From NCBI RefSeq assembly GCF_003664005.1, contig NZ_RCCJ01000001.1, positions 682,001-746,000 of the forward strand: a DNA stretch of 64,000 nucleotides. The letters are read 5' to 3'. This DNA comes from Hydrogenivirga caldilitoris. Its GTDB lineage: Bacteria; Aquificota; Aquificia; Aquificales; Aquificaceae. The notes below the pieces were generated by a model. That model was not told the origin of the DNA. It did no database searches and saw only the letters and a program-made list of their open reading frames with translations. This document shows, piece after piece, positions 45,835 to 54,360 of the stretch; the stretch's first letter is position 1, and every line of letters starts with the position of its first letter. The position numbers and the translations under genes are program-made.

Positions 45835-45854
45835 AAAAAATAGGAGGTTCAGGA

Positions 45855-46637
45855 ATGGCTCATGAGGTTGCTCACCACCACGGAGAGCATGAAGTAAGCG
45901 TATGGCCCCTTCCTGTGGGGATAGGGATACTCTTAACGCCTATCTCCATCACAGCCTACTTTGCATGGCATAACCCCATGTTAGCTCTCGTGCTTGGGGG
46001 TATAGCCGCTGTGCTTGTGATAATAGGAATGGCAGGATGGGCTAACGAATTCTTTACGGTAGGGCATGAGGAAGGCTTTGGGAATCTTGGGATTTACCTT
46101 TTCATCATTTCCGAGATAATCATTTTCGGAACTGTATTTGCAGCCTTCTGGACAGCAAGAGCTATACACGCGGACACGTGGGTAAGCCAGTGGATACCCG
46201 AAGCTATGAACCTGAAGATGCCGATAATTCTCACCCTTATACTCTGGGCTTCAAGCTTCACCATATGGAAGGGTGAGTCTGCTATGCACCATGGCGAAAG
46301 GGGTAAGGCGGTGGCTATGCTCCTTCTGACTATGTTCTTTGGTCTCCTCTTTGCAGTGCTTCACATAATGGAGTGGAGACACCTCTGGCATGAGGGTTTC
46401 ACAATAAGCTCAAACATGTACGGAACAGGCTTCTACACGCTTACCGGCATACACACTTCTCACGTTATAGTGGGTCTTGTCTTGCAAGCCTACGTTGCAG
46501 TATTTACCCTCGCTGGCAAGATAACCCCGGAGAGGATGACCATATTCAGGACAACAAGTGCATACTGGCACTTCGTTGACGTCATGTGGCTTTTGGTTGC
46601 AAGCACCGCCTATGTTGTTGGCGGACTTAAGATATGA
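45855..46637 (+). CDS. coxC: Cytochrome c oxidase subunit III
   Basis: A 260-residue membrane protein with about seven hydrophobic segments: FIISEIIIFGTVFAAFWTARA and GTGFYTLTGIHTSHVIVGLV, the conserved subunit III helices, ending WHFVDVMWLLVASTAYV. It stabilises subunit I of the terminal oxidase. A histidine-rich N terminus (HEVAHHHGEHE) is notable. AGGAGGTTCAGGA precedes the ATG. First gene of the cox operon. Confidence 0.95.
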   Translation: MAHEVAHHHGEHEVSVWPLPVGIGILLTPISITAYFAWHNPMLALVLGGIAAVLVIIGMAGWANEFFTVGHEEGFGNLGIYLFIISEIIIFGTVFAAFWTARAIHADTWVSQWIPEAMNLKMPIILTLILWASSFTIWKGESAMHHGERGKAVAMLLLTMFFGLLFAVLHIMEWRHLWHEGFTISSNMYGTGFYTLTGIHTSHVIVGLVLQAYVAVFTLAGKITPERMTIFRTTSAYWHFVDVMWLLVASTAYVVGGLKI

Positions 46638-46656
46638 AATTCAGGAGGTGCTCAGA

Positions 46657-47466
46657 ATGAAGTTCTTGGTTTTTCTACTCCTTGCAGGGTTAGCTTTTGC
46701 AGGCGAAGCAGATGTAAATGTTCTGGCAAGACCTCATGACCTGTGGGAGGTGATATACAAGATATGGCTTGTTATAGCTGTTGTTATCTACATAGTTGTA
46801 GCTGTCCCCTCCCTGTACTTCATGATTAAATACAGGTTCAAGCCCAATGAAAGAGAGGTAGGGGATCAGGAGCACGAGGGTCACTGGGGACTGGAAGCTC
46901 TGTGGACGATAGTTCCTCTAATAATAGTTCTTTACCTTGCCACCCATGGATTTGCCCTATTTACCCAGATGAGAAAACCTCCCGAGAACGCTATGGAGCT
47001 TAAGGTAACCGCCTTCGCCTGGGGCTGGATGTTCCAGTATCCTAACGGCAAGATGGTTATAGCACAGGCTATAAAGGATACAGAGGATAAGAAGTGTAAG
47101 CCTGATGAGTGCTACAGCGTTGACGGTGTCTTCCAGAACTACGCTTACATACCGGCTGGAGTTCCCATAAAGGCGGTCCTTACCTCTCAGGATGTCATAC
47201 ACTCTTTCTACGTTCAGCCTGCAGGTGTGACACAGGACATGGTTCCAGGAAGAACAACCTATACCTGGTTCCAGATAAATAAACCCGGTGAGTATTGGGT
47301 GTTCTGCAGAGAGTACTGTGGTCAGTGGCACTCAAGGATGTTCGCAAAGCTCAAAGTTGTGCCAAAAGAAGAGTTTGAGAAGTGGCTAAAGGGTGAGGTC
47401 GCCAGCTTAGAAGATAAGGCTTTTAAAATTGTAAAGAACAATAGGGCTCAGGAGGTAGTGAGATGA
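46657..47466 (+). CDS. coxB: Cytochrome c oxidase subunit II
   Basis: A 269-residue protein with a signal peptide (KFLVFLLLAGLAFA), two transmembrane segments (about 30-55 and 75-100) and a periplasmic cupredoxin domain with the binuclear CuA ligands: His in DVIHSFYV and CREYCGQWHSRM (C-x3-C-x3-H-x2-M). No fused cytochrome c domain. It receives electrons from cytochrome c. AGGAGG precedes the ATG at 46657; the 33-codon upstream extension overlaps coxC and is not used. Confidence 0.96.
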   Translation: MKFLVFLLLAGLAFAGEADVNVLARPHDLWEVIYKIWLVIAVVIYIVVAVPSLYFMIKYRFKPNEREVGDQEHEGHWGLEALWTIVPLIIVLYLATHGFALFTQMRKPPENAMELKVTAFAWGWMFQYPNGKMVIAQAIKDTEDKKCKPDECYSVDGVFQNYAYIPAGVPIKAVLTSQDVIHSFYVQPAGVTQDMVPGRTTYTWFQINKPGEYWVFCREYCGQWHSRMFAKLKVVPKEEFEKWLKGEVASLEDKAFKIVKNNRAQEVVR

Positions 47467-49076
47467 GAGAGGCTTTGCCCGCGCATAAACCTTGGTTTGC
47501 TGCTTCCATCTGGGAGTGGATCTTTACAACAGACCACAAGAAGATAGGGATAATGTACGGTGTAACCTCCACGCTTTTCTTCATCGTCGGTGGTCTGATG
47601 GCTCTTGGAATGAGGCTTGAACTCTTCAATCCCGGAGCCCAATACGTGAAACCTGAAACCTACAACTGGTTCCTGACCGTTCACGGAACGGTGATACTTC
47701 TCTGGTGGGCTATAGGTATATGGGCTTCCTTTGCCAACTTCCTAATACCCCTGATGATAGGGGCAAGGGACGTTGCCTTTCCGAGATTGAACGCCCTCGG
47801 TTACTGGATGTTCTTCGCCGCAAGCGTTATAGCCCTGCTCACCTTCATACCTGGAAACCAAATAATGACCATGTGGACGGGATACCCCCCACTCGCTTCA
47901 ACTGAAGGCATAGGATTCGCAGGACAGACAGCACTTTTTGTTTTCATATGGCACCTAACGGGTTTTGCTTCAATAGCCGGTGCGGTTAACTTCATAACCA
48001 CCGTTATAATGATGAGGCAGCCCGGTATTGGGTTTTTCAATCTCAACCTGTTCATACACGGGATAATGGCTGCAAACGTTATACAGCTTTTGGGAGTTCC
48101 TTCGGTTGCCGGTGCGGTTACAATGCTCTTTCTTGACACTTACCTCAAGACAAGTTTCTTTGACCCTTCCAGAGGAGGAGACCCCGTTCTCTATCAGAAC
48201 CTCTTCTGGTTTTACTCCCATCCAGCGGTTTATGTTATGGTTCTTCCCGGCTTCGGTATAATCTCCGAAGTTGTTTCTGCCTTTGCCAGAAAGCCGATAT
48301 TTGGATACAGGTCAATGGCGATAGCTATATGGGCTATAGCCCTTGTGGGATTCATGGTCTGGACCCACCACATGTTCGTTTCAGGTATACCTGACTGGGT
48401 AAAGATACTTATGTCTTACACCACGCTCCTAATAGCTGTACCAACCGGCATCAAGATTTTCAACTGGGTAGCTACGCTCTACAGGGCTGCGATACTCTAC
48501 AAGACCCCTATGCTTTACGCTTTAGGAGCAATATTTATGTTCCTCATAGGTGGACTCACGGGTATTCCCCTTGGTATACCAGCTTTTGATGTGGCTGTGC
48601 ACGACTCTTACTTCGTTGTTGGACACTTCCACTACGTTCTGGGAATGGCTGTTACCCTCGCAGCCTTTGCAGGGTTCTTCTACTGGTGGCCCAAAGTGAC
48701 TGGAAAAATGTACTCTGAGGGTCTAGGAAAAGTCAGCTTCTGGTTGGTAATGCTGGGTTCAAACGTTCTTTACTTTGCTCAGCTGATAGTAGGTATATGG
48801 GGTATGCCAAGGAGATATTACGATTATCCACCGATAGAGAGCTGGATTGAGCTTCACCATCTTCAGACATACGGAGCCTTTGTACTTGCCTTTGGAATAC
48901 TGCTGGCTCTTGTGTCTCTGATAAAAGGTGCTATCAGCGGAGAGAAGGCTCCTGATAACCCATGGATGAGCAACTCTCTTGAATGGAGATTGCCTTCACC
49001 ACCACCACCCCATAACTTTGATGAGCCTCCCAAGGTTGAAGAGGACTACTGCCCACACGGCTACTGTAAGTTCTGA
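47463..49076 (+). CDS. coxA: Cytochrome c oxidase subunit I (A2 type)
   Basis: A 537-residue heme-copper oxidase catalytic subunit. Low-spin heme ligand in WFLTVHGTVILLWW; CuB ligands in WFYSHPAVYVMVLPGFG and WTHHMFVSG; heme ligands of helix X in VGHFHYVLGMAV. The usual Glu of the HPEVY motif is replaced by YSHPAV, the mark of A2-type oxidases (as in thermophilic caa3 enzymes). It reduces oxygen to water and pumps protons. ATGA overlap with coxB. Confidence 0.97.
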   Translation: MREALPAHKPWFAASIWEWIFTTDHKKIGIMYGVTSTLFFIVGGLMALGMRLELFNPGAQYVKPETYNWFLTVHGTVILLWWAIGIWASFANFLIPLMIGARDVAFPRLNALGYWMFFAASVIALLTFIPGNQIMTMWTGYPPLASTEGIGFAGQTALFVFIWHLTGFASIAGAVNFITTVIMMRQPGIGFFNLNLFIHGIMAANVIQLLGVPSVAGAVTMLFLDTYLKTSFFDPSRGGDPVLYQNLFWFYSHPAVYVMVLPGFGIISEVVSAFARKPIFGYRSMAIAIWAIALVGFMVWTHHMFVSGIPDWVKILMSYTTLLIAVPTGIKIFNWVATLYRAAILYKTPMLYALGAIFMFLIGGLTGIPLGIPAFDVAVHDSYFVVGHFHYVLGMAVTLAAFAGFFYWWPKVTGKMYSEGLGKVSFWLVMLGSNVLYFAQLIVGIWGMPRRYYDYPPIESWIELHHLQTYGAFVLAFGILLALVSLIKGAISGEKAPDNPWMSNSLEWRLPSPPPPHNFDEPPKVEEDYCPHGYCKF

Positions 49077-49083
49077 ACATTTC

Positions 49084-49101
49084 GGGGAGCTTTTGCTCCC
49101 C
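49084..49101 (+). terminator. Intrinsic terminator-like hairpin after coxA
   Basis: GGGGAGC-TTTT-GCTCCCC followed by CTTTCCATTT. The stem is perfect but the T run is short, so it may be a partial terminator that reduces expression of the downstream assembly genes. A TATAAT at 49111-49116 follows and can restart transcription. Confidence 0.65.
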
Positions 49102-49125
49102 CTTTCCATTTATAATATCCTTCCG

Positions 49126-49314
49126 ATGGAAGAATCAAAGCGAGACTGGAGTAAGATTCTGGTTGGTCTTGCCGTTGCAAGTGTTGCCCTCTTTTCCCTC
49201 CTCTTTACGGTTTACCAGTTTGTTAAGCACCCAGAAAACAGAGAGCATTTTATAAAGAAGCTTGAGAATATAAGAAACGAACCACCGTTTCCATTACCTA
49301 AAAAAGGAGAGTGA
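49126..49314 (+). CDS. Small single-span membrane protein in the cox cluster
   Basis: A 62-residue protein starting MEESKRDWSKILVGLAVASV with one transmembrane segment (about 11-33) and a short charged tail with prolines. No family recognised, though position and size suggest a small oxidase subunit or assembly factor. TATAAT lies 9 nt before the ATG with no ribosome binding site; the longer open frame runs back into coxA in another frame and is not coding. One nt separates it from ctaA. Confidence 0.75.
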   Translation: MEESKRDWSKILVGLAVASVALFSLLFTVYQFVKHPENREHFIKKLENIRNEPPFPLPKKGE

Positions 49315-49315
49315 G

Positions 49316-50191
49316 ATGACCAGGAAAGTTCTGTTCTTGTCTATAGTTATAACTTACGTGCTTATGGTCTTTGGGGGTATAGTTACATCAACAGGAAGTG
49401 GTCTCGGCTGTCCGGACTGGCCACTGTGCCACGGGCAGTTGCTACCGTTCCAGCTCAAAGAGGAGATACCGACCCCTCCAGCTCCTATGGTGGTTGAAAC
49501 GAAGCTTCAACCATGGATAGAGCAGACTCATAGAATACTTGGGGCTGTGGCTGGTCTTTTAATGCTTGCTTCCTTGGTACTTGTATGGAAAAACTTCCTC
49601 GGTTTTCCAAGGAAGGCAATGGTATGGATATTCCTCTTTTTAATACTTGAAGCCCTGTTGGGAATGAGAGTTGTTTTAACAGAGGCACCTCTTCTAAAGG
49701 AGTTTCTCCATTACGTATACACAACCTCTCACCTAATTCTTTCTGTATTGATACTTTCTGGGCTTACCTTTGCATACTTTTCTGTCGCTGAAAGGGTGGA
49801 AGAAGAGCCAAAGATACCCTTTGCGGAGCCTCTGTATGTTCTTGTTATGTTTCAAATTCTTGTGGGTATACTGGTGAGATATGTTAAAGCTGCAGATTTT
49901 AACGTGTTCGCTTATTTTTTCCACATAACCTACGCTATGGGCTTAATTATCTTTACCTTATATATAATGCTCAAGAAGTTTGACAGGTACACCTTTGTAA
50001 CCTTCTTGCTTGTGGCGGGACAGGTGGTAGCCGGTATAGCCACGGTTATAACAAAGCTTTTCCTGCCTGTTCTTTTCTTCCATATAGCTATAGGGTTCCT
50101 GCTGGTAATATGGCTCTCTTATATGGTCGCGCCGGCGGTTTTAAAAAATAAATTTGTTATGGGCAGGGAAGTTCAAGTGGAAGGTGCATAA
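49316..50191 (+). CDS. ctaA: Heme A synthase
   Basis: A 291-residue CtaA/Cox15 protein with about eight transmembrane segments: GGIVTSTGSGLGCPDWPLCHGQLLPF (the paired-Cys loop), EQTHRILGAVAGLL and HFYTTSH-like histidines in LHYVYTTSHLIL, FHIAIGFLLVIWLSYM. It oxidises heme O to heme A for CoxA, together with CtaB encoded next. Confidence 0.95.
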   Translation: MTRKVLFLSIVITYVLMVFGGIVTSTGSGLGCPDWPLCHGQLLPFQLKEEIPTPPAPMVVETKLQPWIEQTHRILGAVAGLLMLASLVLVWKNFLGFPRKAMVWIFLFLILEALLGMRVVLTEAPLLKEFLHYVYTTSHLILSVLILSGLTFAYFSVAERVEEEPKIPFAEPLYVLVMFQILVGILVRYVKAADFNVFAYFFHITYAMGLIIFTLYIMLKKFDRYTFVTFLLVAGQVVAGIATVITKLFLPVLFFHIAIGFLLVIWLSYMVAPAVLKNKFVMGREVQVEGA

Positions 50192-50193
50192 AC

Positions 50194-51075
50194 ATGGTAG
50201 AGAAGACGATGTCTTACACTTCAACATTAAAAGAGTATCTGGCACTTACCAAACCCGGTATCGTCACTCTGGTTTTGATAACTACCCTTGGTGGTATGTA
50301 CATAGGCTCAAAGGGAAACCTTGAGCCTATCACAGTTTTCTGGACCCTTCTTGGGACAGGTTTAGCTGCTGCGGGTTCTGCCGTGATTAACATGTTCTTT
50401 GATAGGGATATAGACAGAGTCATGGAGAGGACTTCTTCAAGACCTATACCCAGGGGGGCTGTGAACCCTACGGGGGCTCTTATCTTTGGACTAGCATTGA
50501 TTTTGGTTTCCTTCTTTGTTTTAACAGTGTTTATCAATTCAACCGCCGCACTGCTGGCGATGATCGCCTCCTTCTCTTACGTTGTTCTGTATACGGTTCT
50601 ACTTAAGAGAAGAACACCAATAGCCACGGAGGTAGGAGGCATATCCGGTGCCCTTCCGCCCGTAATAGGGTACGTAGCAGGCTCAGGAGAGCTTGACCTT
50701 AGAGCCTTTGTTCTCTTTCTGATAATGTTTATGTGGCAACCCCCCCACTTCTGGGTGCTTGCCCTCAAATATAAAGATGATTATGCAAGAGCTGGTGTAC
50801 CTACCTTGCCTGTTGCCAGGGGTGTGTTCATAACAAAGATAAAAACCCTTATCTATACTGTATCACTCCTACCACTCAGCATAATACCGTACGCTATAGG
50901 TATGACCGGAAAGCTTTACCTTGTAACAGCCCTTGTGCTGAGTATACTCTACACGGTTTACACTCTTAAGTTCCTATTTTCAAAGAAGGAAGAGAGTATG
51001 AAGCTTTTCTTCTTCTCAATTATCTACATAGCTGTTCTCTTCAGCATGATGATAATTGACTTGGTGAAAGTTTAA
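50194..51075 (+). CDS. ctaB: Protoheme IX farnesyltransferase
   Basis: A 293-residue polytopic prenyltransferase: KPGIVTLVLITTLGGMYIG, the Asp-rich NMFFDRDIDRVMERTSSRPIPRG (prenyl diphosphate binding) and YKDDYARAGVPTLPVARG. It makes heme O from protoheme. The start ATG follows ctaA by 2 nt; the final A of the stop codon overlaps the next ATG. Confidence 0.96.
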   Translation: MVEKTMSYTSTLKEYLALTKPGIVTLVLITTLGGMYIGSKGNLEPITVFWTLLGTGLAAAGSAVINMFFDRDIDRVMERTSSRPIPRGAVNPTGALIFGLALILVSFFVLTVFINSTAALLAMIASFSYVVLYTVLLKRRTPIATEVGGISGALPPVIGYVAGSGELDLRAFVLFLIMFMWQPPHFWVLALKYKDDYARAGVPTLPVARGVFITKIKTLIYTVSLLPLSIIPYAIGMTGKLYLVTALVLSILYTVYTLKFLFSKKEESMKLFFFSIIYIAVLFSMMIIDLVKV

Positions 51076-52358
51076 TGAGAGCATGGTTCCTGCTCTTTAT
51101 ACTTTCAATCGGAGCAGGAGGCTTCTTCGCCTTACTCGTTGCCCTTGCAAGAACTCCAGGTATAGCTGATTTCTTTCCTCCTCAGCTCTTCTACCACTGG
51201 CTGATAGGTCACGTTGACCTGGCTCTCATAATCGGTTTTCTGTCCTTTCTGGTGTCCCTGTGGTACAGGACTTTTGGCTTAAGACCTCTAACCTACGAGC
51301 TGGCTCTATCCTACGGAGGTGCCTTTCTGGTATTCATGTCAGCTCTTTTGGGTTTAGGAACCCCGGTTCATAACAACTATATACCTACGATAGATAATCT
51401 TGTTTTCTTCTTGGGCGTTGTATTCTTTGGAGCCGCTTTCTTCCTTAGCTCGCTCAGGTTCTTGAAAGTAGCCTTTCCTCTTCTGTTCAAGGGAGAGCTT
51501 TTAGAGGCGGCTATGGCTGTTTCTGTACTTCTGTCCTTACTTTTCCCTGTTTCCCTGGTCATATCCTTTTTGAAGACACCCAAGCTCTCCGAAACTTATC
51601 TGTACTTTGAGAGTCTATACTGGCTTCCTGGACATATACACCAATTTATAAACGCTACCTTATTGCTCAGCTCGTGGATGGTACTACTCAGGGTTTCAGG
51701 TTACGAACCACCAAGGTGGCTGAGATATATACTATTCCTGCTGCTGCCCTTTCCTGTCCTCTACTTTTTACTTCAGCTTTTCGTGGATAATCCCCTCTCT
51801 GACACTGTGAGAACCATAACTACGAGCGGTTACGCCTTAGGTATTGGAGTTCCAACGCTTATCTTTGTTGCCTCTATATTCAAAAGTGCGCTCTCTTTGA
51901 AAAGCTTTTTCGGTAGGGTCGCTCTTCTGAGCATGGTTATGTATGTATTCGGTGCCTTTATGGGCTACCTGATAGCCGGTTCAGACTTGAGGATACCGGC
52001 CCACTACCACGGCGTGATAGCGAGCATACTTATAGCCTTGATGGGTCTTACCTATCACTATATTCAGGAGTTGGGCTACAGGGAAGGGCTTCCAAAGCTT
52101 ATAAGGCTTCAACCTTACCTATACGGGATAGGGATGCTCTTTTTTACATCGGGACTTTTCTGGGCAGGTGTTTACGGCGCACCAAGGAAGACCTTTGGCA
52201 CGGGCTACATTGAGTCTTTTAAGGTATATGTATTCATGCTTATAATGGGTCTTGGGTCTGTTCTTTCGGTTATAGGGGGGATTCTGTTCGTTATCTTCGT
52301 CCTTTACTCTATAATTAAAAGGTATGAGCTTGGAAGCGAGGAAAAAACACAACCGTAA
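51075..52358 (+). CDS. Diverged heme-copper oxidase subunit I-like membrane protein
   Basis: A 427-residue protein with about 12 hydrophobic segments. Several features match subunit I: His46 in YHWLIGHVDLALIIGF (helix II heme ligand), His187/His189 in WLPGHIHQFIN (the helix VI CuB position), PAHYHGVIASIL (His310 and His312, helix X heme ligands) and YGAPRKTFG, comparable with GMPRR of CoxA. The helix VII His-His pair is absent, so a CuB site with three ligands is unlikely. It may bind hemes without reducing oxygen, act in assembly, or belong to a less studied NorB/ba3-related group. Part of the ctaB operon. Confidence 0.75.
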   Translation: MRAWFLLFILSIGAGGFFALLVALARTPGIADFFPPQLFYHWLIGHVDLALIIGFLSFLVSLWYRTFGLRPLTYELALSYGGAFLVFMSALLGLGTPVHNNYIPTIDNLVFFLGVVFFGAAFFLSSLRFLKVAFPLLFKGELLEAAMAVSVLLSLLFPVSLVISFLKTPKLSETYLYFESLYWLPGHIHQFINATLLLSSWMVLLRVSGYEPPRWLRYILFLLLPFPVLYFLLQLFVDNPLSDTVRTITTSGYALGIGVPTLIFVASIFKSALSLKSFFGRVALLSMVMYVFGAFMGYLIAGSDLRIPAHYHGVIASILIALMGLTYHYIQELGYREGLPKLIRLQPYLYGIGMLFFTSGLFWAGVYGAPRKTFGTGYIESFKVYVFMLIMGLGSVLSVIGGILFVIFVLYSIIKRYELGSEEKTQP

Positions 52359-52452
52359 AACGAGCATAGTGATAGCTGTTATGCTTGTCGTATTTGCACT
52401 TCTTACTTACTTCATGACCTTTGTTATAGTCCACCTTATGAGGGGAAATTGA
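52324..52452 (+). CDS. 42-residue single-span membrane peptide
   Basis: A short open frame, MSLEARKKHNRKTSIVIAVM and onward, with a basic N terminus and a transmembrane segment (about 15-38: IVIAVMLVVFALLTYFMTFVIVHL) ending MRGN. It overlaps the end of the subunit-I-like gene by 35 nt and ends one nt before the DUF420 gene, with GAAGCGAGG-type spacing unusual for a start. Size and position resemble small oxidase subunits such as CcoQ or CydX. Not tested as a coding gene; conservation would decide. Confidence 0.6.
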   Translation: MSLEARKKHNRKTSIVIAVMLVVFALLTYFMTFVIVHLMRGN

Positions 52453-52453
52453 A

Positions 52454-52870
52454 ATGAGTTACGAGCTTCTTACTGCTCTTAGCCTTCTCACTATAGGTGG
52501 GAGCGGTATCCTGATACTTACAGGCCTCTTCCTGATAAAGAAGGGAAACAGAGAACTTCATAAAAGGGCTATGCTTTCAGCTTCCTTTCTTGCTCTCCTC
52601 TTCCTGGTATTCTATCTGCTCAAGTACTTTATGTATCCACCTAAGCCCTATGAAGGTCCTTATAAGGGTCTGTACCTGTTTATCCTGATATCCCATTCTA
52701 TACTTGCCGCTATTAATCTACCCCTGGCAATAGTTACCGTCTTCCTCGGATTAAAGGATAAACTTTCTAAACACAAAAAGGTAGCACCCGTAACAGCCTT
52801 CGTCTGGATTTACGTTGCGATAACGGGCTGGGCTATATTTATCTTTCTGAAGCTAGGAGGAAACCAATAA
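52454..52870 (+). CDS. DUF420 membrane protein (cytochrome oxidase assembly, CtaM-like)
   Basis: A 138-residue protein with four transmembrane segments and conserved histidines (ELHKRAMLSASFLALLFLVF, ILISHSILAAINLPLAIVTV, KHKKVAPVTAFVWIYVAITGW), the pattern of DUF420/CtaM, an assembly factor for aa3-type oxidases. Last gene of the cox-cta cluster. Confidence 0.88.
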   Translation: MSYELLTALSLLTIGGSGILILTGLFLIKKGNRELHKRAMLSASFLALLFLVFYLLKYFMYPPKPYEGPYKGLYLFILISHSILAAINLPLAIVTVFLGLKDKLSKHKKVAPVTAFVWIYVAITGWAIFIFLKLGGNQ

Positions 52871-52888
52871 AATTTAAAGGAGGTTACC

Positions 52889-53389
52889 ATGTACAAGTTA
52901 GCTCTGCTTATGGCGGTCATTCTCATGACGGGGATTTCCTATGCTGTTCCCAATTTTGCCTGTGTAGACACCAACAGGATTCTTCAGGAGTCCAAGCTCG
53001 TGGCTGATGCCCAGAAAGAGCTAAGGGAAAAGCTCATAGACTACCAGTCTCAGCTTGGTAAGAAGGAGCAACAGCTGGATGAGTTGAAGAAGCAGATAGA
53101 GAGTAAGGCGATATCCCAGCAAGCTAAGGAGCAAAAGATAAAGGAATATCAGAAGCTTGAGTCTGAGGCAAGGGAACTCCAAACGAAAGCTCAAAAGGAG
53201 TTGGGGGAGATGAAGGAGAGGCTTGAGACTATGGTGTATAACAGGGTGAAAGAAGCGGCGGAAAAGCTGGCAAAGGAGAGGGGCTATACGGGCGTTATGG
53301 ACTGCGGCGTTTTCATATATAAGGATACGAACCTTGATATAACAACGGAGATAATAAAGATAGTTGATGCCGGCACTCAAAAGAAATGA
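52889..53389 (+). CDS. ompH: OmpH/Skp family periplasmic chaperone
   Basis: A 166-residue secreted protein: signal peptide (to about residue 20), FACVDTNRILQESKLVADAQ, then a long charged coiled coil (about 45-125) and a C-terminal beta segment (YTGVMDCGVFIYKDTNLDIT). It holds unfolded outer-membrane proteins. AAAGGAGGT precedes the ATG. Overlaps lpxD by 4 nt, a common outer-membrane biogenesis grouping. Confidence 0.93.
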   Translation: MYKLALLMAVILMTGISYAVPNFACVDTNRILQESKLVADAQKELREKLIDYQSQLGKKEQQLDELKKQIESKAISQQAKEQKIKEYQKLESEARELQTKAQKELGEMKERLETMVYNRVKEAAEKLAKERGYTGVMDCGVFIYKDTNLDITTEIIKIVDAGTQKK

Positions 53390-54360
53390 AGCTTAAGGAT
53401 ATAGCTGAGCTAACGGGAGGAGAGCTTTACGGCGACCCTGAACTTGAGCTTGCGGGTGTCTCCTCGCCCCAGAACCCTAAGTTGGGTACGGTAGTGTTCT
53501 GCCAATCCGAGAAAGACGTGGAAAGAGCTTTGGCAGGTAACCCTTCTGCCCTTGTGGTGAACCGTGAAGTTGACTTTACCCACTACGTTAAGGTTGAAGA
53601 CGTTCGTTACGCCCTTGCTCTGTTCCTTGAGCGTTTTTATCCTGAAGAGCATCCTGAAGGGATATCGGAGAAGGCACAGATAGGTAAAAACGTATCAATA
53701 GGGGAAAGGGTTTACATAGCCCCATTCACCTACATAGGGGACAACGTGGTCCTTGAGGATGACGTTAAGGTCTATCCCTTCACTTATGTAGGAAACAATA
53801 CCTTTGTGGGGGAGGGTACGGTCCTATTCAGTGGGGTCCATATATACCCAAATACGGTTATAGGTAAGGGTGTAAGGATCCACAGTGGTACGGTTATCGG
53901 TGCTGATGGTTTCGGATACCACATAGGGAAAGGAGGCATAAAGAAGCTTAATCACATAGGCAACGTCATTATAGAGGACTTCGTTGAAATAGGTGCCAAC
54001 ACTACTGTAGATAGGGCTATGATAGATTCAACACGGGTTGGTAAATTTAGCAAGCTTGATAATCTTGTCATGATTGCTCATAATTGTGATATAGGTGAGG
54101 GGAATATAATAGTGAGTCAGGTGGGAATCTCAGGGAGTGTCAGGACGGGTAAGAACGTGATACTCGCAGGGCAGGTGGGAGTTGCTGACCATGTTTATAT
54201 AGGGGATAACGTTATGGTAACTGCCAAATCTGGAGTCTCAAAGGACCTCCCACCGGGTAAGGTTTACGGGGCTTCTTTGCCTGCTATAGAGTGGACTAAG
54301 TGGAGGCGTATATACGCCTCCCTCATGAAGCTCCCGGATATTGTAAAGAAGTTGAGATGA
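53386..54360 (+). CDS. lpxD: UDP-3-O-acylglucosamine N-acyltransferase
   Basis: A 324-residue left-handed beta-helix protein with hexapeptide repeats from about 95 to 290 (IGKNVSIGERVYIAPFTYIG, VIIEDFVEIGANTTVDRAMI, catalytic His in MIAHNCDIG). It adds the N-linked acyl chain in lipid A synthesis. The stop overlaps the smc start (ATGA). Confidence 0.96.
   Translation: MKLKDIAELTGGELYGDPELELAGVSSPQNPKLGTVVFCQSEKDVERALAGNPSALVVNREVDFTHYVKVEDVRYALALFLERFYPEEHPEGISEKAQIGKNVSIGERVYIAPFTYIGDNVVLEDDVKVYPFTYVGNNTFVGEGTVLFSGVHIYPNTVIGKGVRIHSGTVIGADGFGYHIGKGGIKKLNHIGNVIIEDFVEIGANTTVDRAMIDSTRVGKFSKLDNLVMIAHNCDIGEGNIIVSQVGISGSVRTGKNVILAGQVGVADHVYIGDNVMVTAKSGVSKDLPPGKVYGASLPAIEWTKWRRIYASLMKLPDIVKKLR

Noticed and set aside
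46558-46656. Upstream extension of coxB
   Set aside because: It lies in coxC in another frame; the signal peptide and ribosome binding site place the start at 46657.
53021-53380. Leu-rich antisense frame over ompH
   Set aside because: It mirrors the Gln/Lys/Glu-rich coiled coil of OmpH on the other strand.
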